Below, piece by piece: positions 51,109 to 59,825 of a DNA stretch of 64,000 nt; the stretch's first letter is position 1, and each line of letters opens with the position of its first letter. The stretch covers positions 1,787,501-1,851,500 of the forward strand of contig NC_015167.1 in assembly GCF_000190595.1 (NCBI RefSeq). The letters are read 5' to 3'. Both the position numbers and the translations under genes were made by a program. The notes beneath the pieces were generated by a model that saw only the letters and a program-made list of their open reading frames with translations, ran no database searches and was not told where the DNA came from. This DNA comes from Cellulophaga lytica DSM 7489 (lineage in GTDB: Bacteria; Bacteroidota; Bacteroidia; Flavobacteriales; Flavobacteriaceae).

Positions 51109-52896
51109 ATGTCTAATAAAAAATTGCTTAAACGTATTTTAGTATGGAGAGCAAAGTACATTACAAATAGGCAGTTTATATACATTCTTAGTGTAATAGT
51201 AGGTATAACATCTGGTATTGGTGCAGTGTTGCTAAAAAATGCAACCCATTTTATACAACACGCGTTAGAGGGTAAATTGGTGGCTAATTACCACCATGCT
51301 TTTTACTTTTTGTCGCCAATACTAGGTTTTTTTTTAGTGTACTTATGTGTTAAATATATTATTAGAAATAAGGTTAGTCACGGTATACCTTCAACATTGT
51401 ACGCAATAGCCAAGCGTAAAGGGTTTATGAAAAGGTATCAAATGTTTGGTTCTTTAATTACAGCTCCAATAACAGTTGGTTTTGGTGGGTCTGTAGGTTT
51501 AGAAGGCCCTACGGTAGCTACAGGTGCTGCTATAAGTTCTAATTTATCTCGTTTTTTTCATCTAGACCAAACTACGCGTAACTTACTAATTAGTTGTGCT
51601 GCAGCTGGTGCTTTGTCTTCAATATTTAAAGCGCCCATAGCGGCAATTGTTTTTGCCATAGAAGTATTTAGTTTAGATTTAACTATTGCGTCTATGTTAC
51701 CTTTATTACTGGCATCTTTGTCAGCAATAATAACATCTTACTTTTTTTTTGGAGACGATGTTTTGCTTCCGTTTAAATTAGAAGACAAATTTGTTATTTC
51801 TGATGTTCCTTTTTATATGGCATTAGGTGTAGTCTCTGCATTAATCTCTATGTACTATACAGAAGTTTATGATCGTATTCAGCAATTGTTTGATAAAATA
51901 GAATCGCCCTTAAAAAAATTAATAATTGGTGGACTTTCTATTGGGGTTTTGGTTTATTTTATTCCGCCACTATACGGAGAGGGTTTTGATGTTATTAACC
52001 ACCTTATGGCAGGGCATCCAGAAAAAGCTTTATCTACTAACTTTTTGCATTTAGACCTAGAAAACGTATGGGTAATTATAGCTTTGTTGGGAGGTTTGGT
52101 GTTTTTTAAAGTAATAGCAGGTTCTTTAACTTTTGGAGCAGGTGGTGTAGGAGGTATTTTTGCGCCAACATTATTTATGGGAAGCATAATGGGCAATTGC
52201 TTTGCTAAAATTATAAATGCAACAGGCTTGGTTAGCTCACCAGTGTCTGAAAGTAATTTTACATTAATTGGTATGGCAGGTTTAATGGCAGGCGTGTTAC
52301 ATGCGCCATTAACAGCTATATTTTTAATTGCCGAAGTTACTGGTGGTTATGAACTTTTTGTGCCTTTAATGATTACAGCAACATTGTCATTTGGTATTAC
52401 AAAGTATTTTTATCCGCACTCTGTGTACACTATGGAGTTAGGTCGTAAAGGTGAGTTGTTAACTCATGATAAAGATCATGCAGTCCTTACACTAATGGAT
52501 ATTGATACCGTTATAGAGACTAACTTTATTCCTTTAAAACAAAATATGACGTTAGGAGATGTAGTGCATTCTGCAATTGTTAAATCCAACCGAAATATTT
52601 TTCCTGTATTAGATAAAAAAGGAAGAGCTTTAAAAGGTATTTTGCTTTTAGATGATATTAGAGATGTAATGTTTAAACAAGAGCTGTATAAAACGTTAAA
52701 AGTAGAAAATTTTATGCAGTCTGTGCCAGAGGTAATAGAATATGAAAAAGACAATATGCAGGCAGTAATGGATAAATTTCAACTTTCAGGTGCTTGGAAC
52801 TTACCAATTGTTAAAGAAGGGAAGTATATAGGCTTTGTGTCTAAATCTAAACTATTAACAGCTTACAGAAAAAAATTAATAGATTTCACAAAATAA
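51109..52896 (+). CDS. CLC chloride channel/antiporter with CBS domains
   Basis: An inner-membrane ClC protein of 595 residues that moves chloride, usually in exchange for protons. Selectivity motifs are HGIPS (91-95) and GSVGLEGPT (127-135), with the gating Glu132. The third signature GAGGVGGIFAPTLF lies in the second half. About ten or more hydrophobic segments precede a cytosolic pair of CBS domains (about residues 455-590: LKQNMTLGDVVHSAIVKSNR and KVENFMQSVPEVIEYEKDNM), which often bind adenine nucleotides. It lies 19 bases after aspS and 6 bases before a small membrane protein. A role in acid or osmotic stress is plausible. Confidence 0.92.
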   Translation: MSNKKLLKRILVWRAKYITNRQFIYILSVIVGITSGIGAVLLKNATHFIQHALEGKLVANYHHAFYFLSPILGFFLVYLCVKYIIRNKVSHGIPSTLYAIAKRKGFMKRYQMFGSLITAPITVGFGGSVGLEGPTVATGAAISSNLSRFFHLDQTTRNLLISCAAAGALSSIFKAPIAAIVFAIEVFSLDLTIASMLPLLLASLSAIITSYFFFGDDVLLPFKLEDKFVISDVPFYMALGVVSALISMYYTEVYDRIQQLFDKIESPLKKLIIGGLSIGVLVYFIPPLYGEGFDVINHLMAGHPEKALSTNFLHLDLENVWVIIALLGGLVFFKVIAGSLTFGAGGVGGIFAPTLFMGSIMGNCFAKIINATGLVSSPVSESNFTLIGMAGLMAGVLHAPLTAIFLIAEVTGGYELFVPLMITATLSFGITKYFYPHSVYTMELGRKGELLTHDKDHAVLTLMDIDTVIETNFIPLKQNMTLGDVVHSAIVKSNRNIFPVLDKKGRALKGILLLDDIRDVMFKQELYKTLKVENFMQSVPEVIEYEKDNMQAVMDKFQLSGAWNLPIVKEGKYIGFVSKSKLLTAYRKKLIDFTK

Positions 52897-52902
52897 TGAT
52901 GT

Positions 52903-53157
52903 ATGATGAAATATAGTAGTGGTATAGTAGCTATAGTAGCAATAGGCTTAATAGTGTATGGTTTTATTATTTTAGAAGGGAATGAAGCCATAGCGCACAA
53001 GTTTATAGGTTTTGGAACCGTAGGAATATTTTTTATAGCAATGCCTCTTTTTTTAATAAGAGTAAGTAAGGGGAAGAATGTTAAAAATTACATGCTAAAT
53101 GAAGAAAATATTAAGAAAATGCAAGGAAAAAACTTGGAAAAGACTGACAATCAATAA
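52903..53157 (+). CDS. Small two-helix membrane protein of unknown function
   Basis: An 84-residue protein with two hydrophobic segments (residues 7-24 and 37-53) and a charged, Lys/Glu-rich C-terminal tail (KNYMLNEENIKKMQGKNLEK). No family was recognised. It begins 6 bases after the stop of the CLC gene and is almost certainly co-transcribed, so an accessory role to the channel is possible but unproven. A separate promoter for the cold-shock gene follows. Confidence 0.65.
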   Translation: MMKYSSGIVAIVAIGLIVYGFIILEGNEAIAHKFIGFGTVGIFFIAMPLFLIRVSKGKNVKNYMLNEENIKKMQGKNLEKTDNQ

Positions 53158-53185
53158 TTTTATGCGATTTTAACTTCTGTTTACA

Positions 53186-53213
53186 TTGCTCTAATTAAAA
53201 TATGTTATATTTG
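53186..53213 (+). promoter_or_regulatory. Promoter of the cold-shock gene
   Basis: TTG (53186-53188) and TATATTTG (53206-53213) with a 17-base spacer match the flavobacterial consensus. The ATG at 53244 lies 30 bases downstream; the longer frame from 53202 would start inside the promoter. Confidence 0.7.
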
Positions 53214-53243
53214 AGTATTAACATTTTTTATAATTTATTTTTA

Positions 53244-53435
53244 ATGACTGGAACAGTAAAATTTTATAATGACTCTAAAGGATATGGATTCATTACAAAC
53301 GACGAAACAGGAAAAGACATCTTTGTGCATGCAACATCGCTAAACGGAGTAGAGCTAAACGAAGGAGACAAAGTAGAATACGTAGAAGAAGAAGGAAGAA
53401 AAGGAGTGGTTGCTGCACAAGTGCAAGTAATCTAA
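53244..53435 (+). CDS. Cold-shock domain protein (RNA chaperone)
   Basis: A 63-residue CspA-type protein that binds single-stranded nucleic acid and melts RNA structure. It starts MTGTVKFYNDSKGYGFITND with RNP1 KGYGFI and has RNP2 DIFVHATSL; the five-stranded OB-fold ends with KVEYVEEEGRKGVVAAQVQV. The start at 53244 is fixed by family alignment and by the promoter just upstream. It has its own promoter and terminator, so it is a single-gene unit. Whether it is cold-induced or constitutive cannot be told. Confidence 0.95.
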   Translation: MTGTVKFYNDSKGYGFITNDETGKDIFVHATSLNGVELNEGDKVEYVEEEGRKGVVAAQVQVI

Positions 53436-53458
53436 TAAAGTATATTTATTTTGATTAA

Positions 53459-53491
53459 AACAAAAGCCTTGCATTGCAAGGCTTTTTATTT
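53459..53491. terminator. Bidirectional terminator between the cold-shock gene and tadA
   Basis: AAAAGCCTTGC and GCAAGGCTTTT pair perfectly around ATT, with T runs for both directions. Confidence 0.85.
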
Positions 53492-53941
53492 TTAATTCAA
53501 GTTTCGTTTTTCAATAAAAAACCGTTTTAAAAGTTCAGAGGCTTCTTTTTCTAATAAACCACCAGATATTTTTGTTTTAGGGTGTAAGGTTGTGCTCATT
53601 GCAGTAAAACCTCTTTTTACATCTTTAGCTGCGTATACAATTTTAGAAATTTGACTCCAATACAAGGCTCCTGCGCACATTTGGCAAGGTTCTAAGGTTA
53701 CATAAAGTGTGCAGTTTTCTAAATATTTACCGCCTAAAAAATTTGCAGCAGAAGTTATAGCTTGCATTTCTGCGTGTGCTGTTACATCATTTAATTGTTC
53801 TGTTAAGTTATGTGCACGTGCAATTATACGGTCTTTTATAACTATAACAGCTCCAACAGGTACTTCTCCTTTGTCATAAGCAGCTTGTGCTTCTTCTAAG
53901 GCTTTTTTCATAAAGTACGTGTCGTCAAAAGGATTTATCAT
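53492..53941 (-). CDS. tadA: tRNA-specific adenosine deaminase
   Basis: Converts the wobble adenosine of tRNA-Arg(ACG) to inosine. The zinc site is HAE (His56, Glu58) and PCxxC (Cys86, Cys89 in LEPCQMCAGAL). The 149-residue length and KRGFTAMSTTLHPKTKISGG fit TadA and close nucleoside deaminases. The ATG at 53941 gives MINPFDDTYFMKKALEEAQA; the upstream 22-residue extension is not family-like. A guanine/nucleoside deaminase is the main alternative. It stands alone, divergent from dxs. Confidence 0.88.
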   Translation of the reverse strand: MINPFDDTYFMKKALEEAQAAYDKGEVPVGAVIVIKDRIIARAHNLTEQLNDVTAHAEMQAITSAANFLGGKYLENCTLYVTLEPCQMCAGALYWSQISKIVYAAKDVKRGFTAMSTTLHPKTKISGGLLEKEASELLKRFFIEKRNLN

Positions 53942-54091
53942 GGAGTAAAAGTATAAAAAATACCAACAGTTTTTAAGCTTAGCTTTAGAGTTTATCAACC
54001 TTACCAAATAAAATACAACCTTTTATGTAGCACATTTGGTTGTAAAGCTATAACTCTTTACTTATTTCTTTATTTACTCATAAATACCCTT

Positions 54092-54099
54092 TAAATTTG
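54092..54099 (+). promoter_or_regulatory. -7 box (TAAATTTG) of dxs, very close to the start codon
   Basis: A perfect TAnnTTTG ends only 8 bases before the dxs ATG. If used, the mRNA would have a leader of a few bases at most. No spaced TTG was found. Confidence 0.4.
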
Positions 54100-54107
54100 C
54101 TGTTTAA

Positions 54108-55877
54108 ATGGCATATTTAAACAACATAACAACTCCAGATGATTTGCGCAAAATACCAGCGCAAAACTTGCCAATTGTAGCAAAGGAGCTTAGAGATTTT
54201 ATTATTGATATTGTTTCTGCTAAAGAAGGGCATTTAGGAGCTAGTTTAGGTGTGGTTGAGCTAACCGTTGCTTTACACTATGTATTTAATACGCCGTTTG
54301 ATAAATTAATTTGGGATGTGGGTCACCAAGCTTACGGACATAAAATTTTAACGGGCAGAAGTGATGTTTTTGAAACCAATAGGCAACTAAACGGTATTAG
54401 TGGTTTTCCTAAACGGGAAGAAAGTATTTATGATGATTTTGGAACAGGGCATAGCTCTACATCTATTTCTGCAATTTTGGGTATGGCAATTGCCTCTAAA
54501 TTAAAAGGGGAAACTTTAAAGCAGCATATAGCGGTAATTGGAGACGCTTCTATTGCTAGCGGTATGGCTTTTGAAGGGTTAAACCACGCTGGCGTAACAG
54601 ATGCAAATGTGCTAATAATTTTAAATGATAATGCTATTGGTATAGACCCAAGCGTTGGAGCTTTAAAACAATACCTTACCAATGTTAAAAAAGGTAGTGC
54701 AAAGCAAGATAATATTTTTGAAGCGTTAAATTTTAATTATTCAGGACCAATAGATGGCCATAATTTACCTTTACTAATAGAGGAGTTAAACAGACTAAAA
54801 ACAGTTAGAGGCCCTAAGTTTTTACACGTTATTACTACAAAAGGAAAAGGGCTTAAAAAAGCTGAAGAAAACCAAGTAACCTACCACGCGCCAGGTAAAT
54901 TTAATAAAGTTACAGGAGATTTATTGCCTAAGGTTAACGGAGAGGGAACACCAAAATATCAAGATGTTTTTGGCTTAACTATTGTTGAGTTAGCTAAAGA
55001 AAATAAAAAAATAGTAGGTATTACGCCTGCTATGCCAACAGGTAGCTCTTTAAAAATTATGATGGAAGAAATTCCTGATAGGGCATTTGACGTAGGTATT
55101 GCAGAACAACATGCAGTAACTTTAGCTGCTGGTATGGTTGCAGAGGGTTTGGTTCCGTTTTGTAATATATACTCTACTTTTTTGCAACGTGCCTATGACC
55201 AGGTTATACATGATGTAGCATTGCAAAACTTGCCAGTAATTTTTTGTTTAGATAGGGCAGGTTTGGTTGGTGAAGATGGTGCCACGCATCATGGTGTTTA
55301 TGATATTGCTTATTTACGTTGCATACCAAATTTGTTAATTTTTGCTCCTATGAATGAGGAGGAATTAAGAAATATAATGTACACCGCCCAATTAGGATTG
55401 CAACAGCCTATTGCAATAAGGTATCCAAGAGGCAGAGGTGTTACTAAAAATTGGAAACAACCATTTACAAAAATTGAGATAGGGAAATCTTTAGAATTAA
55501 AAAAAGGCACAGAAATTGTGGTGCTTTCTGTAGGTCATATTGGTAACATGGTTGCGGCTGTTTTAAATGATTTAGACAGTAGTAAAATAGGACACGTTAA
55601 TATGCGATTTATAAAACCATTAGACGTTACAAAATTATTGTCTATTTTTAACAAATATTCAACAATAGTTACTATTGAGGATGGTTGTAAAATTGGAGGT
55701 TTTGGTAGTGCTATTTTAGAGTTTGCAAATACCAATAGCTTTACAAATAAGGTGCATATTTTAGGAATAGATGATGTTTTTGTGCAACATGGCAGTGTAG
55801 CGCAACTACATGAAATAAATAATATAGGAGCAAATAGTTTTAAGATTTTTATAGAATCTTTACATGCAAACGAATAG
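54108..55877 (+). CDS. dxs: 1-deoxy-D-xylulose-5-phosphate synthase
   Basis: The first, thiamine-diphosphate-dependent step of the MEP isoprenoid pathway, joining pyruvate and glyceraldehyde 3-phosphate. Family motifs are WDVGHQAYGHKILTGR, the TPP/metal motif region GDASIASGMAFEGLNHAG, DVGIAEQHAVTLAAGM with its catalytic Glu, and HDVALQNLPVIFCLDRAGLV followed by GEDGATHHG. The 589-residue length is slightly shorter than the Escherichia coli enzyme, as usual in Bacteroidota. The gene is followed after 4 bases by a DUF3078 protein gene. The start is fixed by the conserved NNITTPDDLRKIPAQNLP. Confidence 0.96.
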   Translation: MAYLNNITTPDDLRKIPAQNLPIVAKELRDFIIDIVSAKEGHLGASLGVVELTVALHYVFNTPFDKLIWDVGHQAYGHKILTGRSDVFETNRQLNGISGFPKREESIYDDFGTGHSSTSISAILGMAIASKLKGETLKQHIAVIGDASIASGMAFEGLNHAGVTDANVLIILNDNAIGIDPSVGALKQYLTNVKKGSAKQDNIFEALNFNYSGPIDGHNLPLLIEELNRLKTVRGPKFLHVITTKGKGLKKAEENQVTYHAPGKFNKVTGDLLPKVNGEGTPKYQDVFGLTIVELAKENKKIVGITPAMPTGSSLKIMMEEIPDRAFDVGIAEQHAVTLAAGMVAEGLVPFCNIYSTFLQRAYDQVIHDVALQNLPVIFCLDRAGLVGEDGATHHGVYDIAYLRCIPNLLIFAPMNEEELRNIMYTAQLGLQQPIAIRYPRGRGVTKNWKQPFTKIEIGKSLELKKGTEIVVLSVGHIGNMVAAVLNDLDSSKIGHVNMRFIKPLDVTKLLSIFNKYSTIVTIEDGCKIGGFGSAILEFANTNSFTNKVHILGIDDVFVQHGSVAQLHEINNIGANSFKIFIESLHANE

Positions 55878-55881
55878 GATT

Positions 55882-56982
55882 ATGTTTAAAAAAACAATTG
55901 TAATTTTAGTTTTAACCTTTTGTATAGCGAAAATAAACGCTCAAATTTCTAATCCTGTAGAAACAGATTCTGTTCAGGTAGATACCACTATAGTAGGTAC
56001 AATTGTAGTTCGTAAAAATCAAGAAAAAATTAAGAATATCCCTAGAGGTGTTAAGCTAGCTAACCCAAGAATTACTTATGAGGCAAACCCACGTAGAGAA
56101 AATTTTGGATGGTTTAAGGTTCCTTCTTTTTGGGATAAAACAAACCATTTAGGTATAGCTATTAACGAGGTAGCTTTTGTAAACTGGAAAGCTGGTGGTA
56201 ACAACTCTGTATCGGCTATAGGAAATGTAAAATTTGTTCGTAATTACAAGTTTAGATACATACAGTGGAACAATAGTTTAGATCTTAGGTTTGGACTTAG
56301 TGCCATAGAAGGTGAGAAATTAAGAAAGGCAGATGATGCAATTCGTTTTAGCTCTACTTTTGCATACAGGAGAGACACAATAAGTAATTGGTACTATTCT
56401 GTTAAGGCAAACTTTAATTCGCAATTTGCAGACGGTTATAAATACCCAAATACAGAAGATAAAATTTCTACATTTATGGCACCTGGTTATTTGTTTTTAG
56501 GAGCAGGTACTTCGTATATTCCAGAAGGTAAAAAGTTTAACTTATACATATCACCAATAACACAAAAAGCAACATTTGTGTTAGATCAAGAGTTAGCAAA
56601 TTCTGGTGCTTTTGGTGTGCAAAAAGCTGAGCGAGATGCAGATGGTAACATCACAAAAGAAGGAGAGCGAACTTTAATGGAATTTGGCTTTTTAGTTACT
56701 AATACATGGAAAACAGATGTGGCTAAAAATATGACTTTAGCGCATGACTTAACTCTTTACACAGATTACCTAAATAGTTTTGGTAATATAGATGTAGATT
56801 GGGAACTGCGTTTAGATATGAAGGTTAACCAATACGTAAAAGCTAATATTGGCACCAATCTTTTATATGATGATGATGTTGTTTTTGATGAGGTTGTAAC
56901 AGATGGTGTTGTAACCACACCTGGTAGGCCTAAAATACAATTTAAGCAGCTACTTGGTGTGGGGTTATCTTATGATTTTTAA
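55882..56982 (+). CDS. DUF3078 outer-membrane protein
   Basis: A 366-residue exported protein. The signal peptide ends near KINAQ. The mature part has alternating aromatic strands (FNLYISPITQKATFVLDQEL, ANIGTNLLYDDDVVFDEVVT) and ends in LLGVGLSYDF with a terminal Phe, as in outer-membrane barrels. The WKAGGNNSVSAIGNVKF segment is the recognisable DUF3078 signature. The function is unknown. The ATG at 55882 lies 4 bases after dxs, so the two are probably co-transcribed. Its stop overlaps the convergent dNTPase stop by 4 bases. Confidence 0.85.
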   Translation: MFKKTIVILVLTFCIAKINAQISNPVETDSVQVDTTIVGTIVVRKNQEKIKNIPRGVKLANPRITYEANPRRENFGWFKVPSFWDKTNHLGIAINEVAFVNWKAGGNNSVSAIGNVKFVRNYKFRYIQWNNSLDLRFGLSAIEGEKLRKADDAIRFSSTFAYRRDTISNWYYSVKANFNSQFADGYKYPNTEDKISTFMAPGYLFLGAGTSYIPEGKKFNLYISPITQKATFVLDQELANSGAFGVQKAERDADGNITKEGERTLMEFGFLVTNTWKTDVAKNMTLAHDLTLYTDYLNSFGNIDVDWELRLDMKVNQYVKANIGTNLLYDDDVVFDEVVTDGVVTTPGRPKIQFKQLLGVGLSYDF

Positions 56983-58322
56983 AGTTGTTTGCCCATAATT
57001 TTGTTGTGTATGTGCACAGCGCCACTATCTGATAAGCTTGCCACATAACAGCAGGTATTTAAAAGTAAGTTGTACAAAGGAGCATCTGTATTTTGGTAAT
57101 GTTCTGGTAATGTTTGTAAAACAATACTATCATAATTAGAAGCAGTACCTTCTGCTGTTTTTACTAAAGCATTTGTGTATACATCTAAAATATCTGATAT
57201 AATTTTATAGCCAGCTATTTCTTTTTCTATTACCTCTTGTGATTTGTAAACCTTAGATACACTTAAAGATATTATGTCTTTTATTTGGGCAATATAGTTG
57301 CTTTTATCTAATAAAGATACGTCAAATGAACCATCTAAAATAGCTTCTTCATTTTCTAAAAATATAGCAACTGCATCTGTAATTAATGTGTTTATGGCAA
57401 GTGCTCTTAAGTAGCTAAGACGATCTTGCATAAAAACCATTTCGTTGTATTTTTTTGTGTTAATCTTGTCTTTAACTAGCTTAATTAAGTATTCTAAAGC
57501 GTAGTCTTCAGATATTAAACCTAGGTTTATGCCATCTTCAAAATCAATAATTGTATAACAAATATCGTCTGCAGCTTCAACCAAATAAGTAAGTGGGTGT
57601 CTAGAGAAAGAAATGTCTTTGCCATCTCTGGTTTGCAATAAGCCAAGTTCTTCAGCAACCTCACTAAAAAAATCCTTTTCTGTCTGAAAAAAACCAAATT
57701 TTTTATCAGCAATATGTTTTGTGGGCTTTTTGGGTAAAGATTCTTTTGGGTATTTCATAAAAGTACCCAGTGTAGCATAACTTAATCTTAATCCTCCTTC
57801 TACACCTGTTCTAGATTCAGTTAGCAGTTTAAACCCGTTAGCATTTCCTTCAAAATCTATAATATCTTGGTATTCTTTGGCTGTAAGTTTGGTTTTGTAT
57901 TTTTGTCCGTTTCCGGTTTTAAAATATTCGCCAATAGCTTTTTCTCCGCTATGCCCAAATGGAGGATTTCCTATATCATGTGCAAGAGAAGCAACGGCAA
58001 CAATAGCTCCAAAATCATTATAATGGTATCCGTGAACTTCTTTTAAGTGCGGATGTTTTTCTAGTATTTTTTTTCCAACAATACGTCCTAGACTACGGCC
58101 AACCACAGACACTTCTAAACTGTGCGTAAGCCTAGTGTGTATAAAGTCTGTTTTGGAAAGTGGTATAACCTGGGTTTTATCTTGTAAACTTCTAAATGCA
58201 GACGAAAATATTACACGGTCATAGTCAACTTCAAAACCCAATCTGGTTTCATCTTGTTCTTTACGTAGTCTTTTATTAGTGTCTCCAAAGCGCTTTAAAG
58301 ATAGTAATTGTTCCCAATTCAT
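56979..58322 (-). CDS. dgt: dGTPase-like dNTP triphosphohydrolase
   Basis: Hydrolyses deoxynucleoside triphosphates to the nucleoside and tripolyphosphate, controlling dNTP pools and sometimes restricting phage. The HD metal site is visible: His67 in HTRLTHSLEV, His115-Asp116 in LAHDIGNPPFGHSG, and a later Asp in YLVEAADDICYTIID. The 447-residue length matches Dgt proteins of Bacteroidota. The start MNWEQLLSLKRFGDTNKRLR is typical. It stands alone and its stop overlaps that of the DUF3078 gene by 4 bases. A defence role is possible, as for other dNTPases, but not indicated here. Confidence 0.92.
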   Translation of the reverse strand: MNWEQLLSLKRFGDTNKRLRKEQDETRLGFEVDYDRVIFSSAFRSLQDKTQVIPLSKTDFIHTRLTHSLEVSVVGRSLGRIVGKKILEKHPHLKEVHGYHYNDFGAIVAVASLAHDIGNPPFGHSGEKAIGEYFKTGNGQKYKTKLTAKEYQDIIDFEGNANGFKLLTESRTGVEGGLRLSYATLGTFMKYPKESLPKKPTKHIADKKFGFFQTEKDFFSEVAEELGLLQTRDGKDISFSRHPLTYLVEAADDICYTIIDFEDGINLGLISEDYALEYLIKLVKDKINTKKYNEMVFMQDRLSYLRALAINTLITDAVAIFLENEEAILDGSFDVSLLDKSNYIAQIKDIISLSVSKVYKSQEVIEKEIAGYKIISDILDVYTNALVKTAEGTASNYDSIVLQTLPEHYQNTDAPLYNLLLNTCCYVASLSDSGAVHIHNKIMGKQL

Positions 58323-58444
58323 AGTACATGATTTAAAAGTTGCAAGATACTTAAATAGCTTTTTAAATAAAGTAGAATAAACTTAAAAAGTATATTTATA
58401 CACTATACATTTTATGGTTGTATGGGTTATCTAAAATAACACCT

Positions 58445-58473
58445 TTGTCTTTAAGTTAGTTTACCTAAATTTG
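58445..58473 (+). promoter_or_regulatory. Promoter of the phosphate porin-transporter unit
   Basis: TTG (58445-58447) and TAAATTTG (58466-58473) are 18 bases apart, matching the flavobacterial consensus; the porin ATG is 73 bases further on. No Pho box is recognised, and such boxes are not established for this phylum. Confidence 0.6.
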
Positions 58474-58545
58474 CATCTAGTTAATAATTTAGAAACAATT
58501 AATTAACATTTGTAAAAGGATTGTTGCAAGAGGAAAATAGCATTT

Positions 58546-59751
58546 ATGTGTTTTAGAATTTTTACAGTATTGTTTTTTGTAGTAGGTTTAAATACGCTTG
58601 AAGCTCAGGAGATTAAAGCGCCTAGTTTTGGTAAGGGTATACTAAATATTGTTGGGCAAGATAGTACTTGGACTATGAAAGCATCTGCCCGTTTACAATT
58701 TTTAGGAATAGGACAATGGGGAGAAAATGAAGATGGGAATTTAGCTTCTGTAGGATCTAACTTTTTAGTGCGTAGAGCCAGGTTAAAATTTAGCGGTTTT
58801 GCTTACTCTCCTAAATTTAAATATAAGGTTGAGTTGGGGCTGTCTAATAGAGATTTGTCTGGAGGGTCTGAGTTTACCCATGATGCTCCACGCTACATTT
58901 TAGATGCTTATGTGATGTGGAATTTTTATGAGAATTTTGAACTGTGGATAGGCCAAACAAAATTACCAGGAAATATAGAGCGCATAGTTTCTTCTGCAAA
59001 TATGCAAATGGTTGATAGATCTTTGTTAAATAGTAGGTTTACAATAGACAGAGATATGGGAATGCAATTACGACATAAATTTAATGTTTCAGAAAATTTT
59101 ATTGTAAAAGAAGCATTAGCTATTTCTCAAGGAGAAGGAAGAAATGTTAGCAAAGGAAATTTAGGAGGTTACCAATACACAGCAAGAATAGATTTTTTAC
59201 CTTTTGGTAATTTTACAGGTAATACAGAATTTGTTGGTGCCGATTTAAAACGTGAAAAAAAGCCTAAATTAATGATTGGTGCAGCTTATGATTTTAATAA
59301 TAACGCTGTAAAAACAAGAAGCAACCAAGGAGATTATATGTATACAGATACCGGTTTTTATGAAACAGACATAAAAACTTTATTTGTAAATGCTATGTTT
59401 AAATATAACGGCTTTTCCTTTATGGGTGAATATGCAGGCAGAAACGCCGGTGATGCCATTGCTAAAAATAATGATGGTACGGTAACTGGTGATATAGTGC
59501 AAGTAGGTAACGGACTAAACTTAATGTCTGGTTATGTGTTTAAAAATAATTGGGAGCTGTCTGGCAGATATACATTTGTAGATTTGGATAAAGATATCAC
59601 AGGCAGAAATAAAGAATTGCAATACACATTAGGCGTTTCTAAATACATTGTTGGGCATAAGTTAAAAGTGCAAACAGATGCTACTTATTTAAGCGAAGTA
59701 GATGGTCCTGAGGGGCTTATATGTAGACTGCAATTAGAGGTGCATTTTTAA
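58546..59751 (+). CDS. OprP/OprO-family porin
   Basis: A 401-residue outer-membrane barrel of the phosphate-selective porin family. A signal peptide ends near TLEAQ. The N-terminal strands (WTMKASARLQFLGIGQWGEN, FLVRRARLKFSGFAYSPKFK) and the loop region ELWIGQTKLPGNIERIVSSA are diagnostic, and the chain ends in a Phe (RLQLEVHF). A phosphate transporter gene follows after 74 bases, which supports a role in phosphate or polyphosphate uptake. Phosphate selectivity itself is inferred from family and context. Confidence 0.88.
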   Translation: MCFRIFTVLFFVVGLNTLEAQEIKAPSFGKGILNIVGQDSTWTMKASARLQFLGIGQWGENEDGNLASVGSNFLVRRARLKFSGFAYSPKFKYKVELGLSNRDLSGGSEFTHDAPRYILDAYVMWNFYENFELWIGQTKLPGNIERIVSSANMQMVDRSLLNSRFTIDRDMGMQLRHKFNVSENFIVKEALAISQGEGRNVSKGNLGGYQYTARIDFLPFGNFTGNTEFVGADLKREKKPKLMIGAAYDFNNNAVKTRSNQGDYMYTDTGFYETDIKTLFVNAMFKYNGFSFMGEYAGRNAGDAIAKNNDGTVTGDIVQVGNGLNLMSGYVFKNNWELSGRYTFVDLDKDITGRNKELQYTLGVSKYIVGHKLKVQTDATYLSEVDGPEGLICRLQLEVHF

Positions 59752-59825
59752 GTAAAAAAATAACCTTAACATAACGTTAGACAGTTAAAAACAAAGCATA
59801 TTTGCAAATTGAATTTTTATAAATT

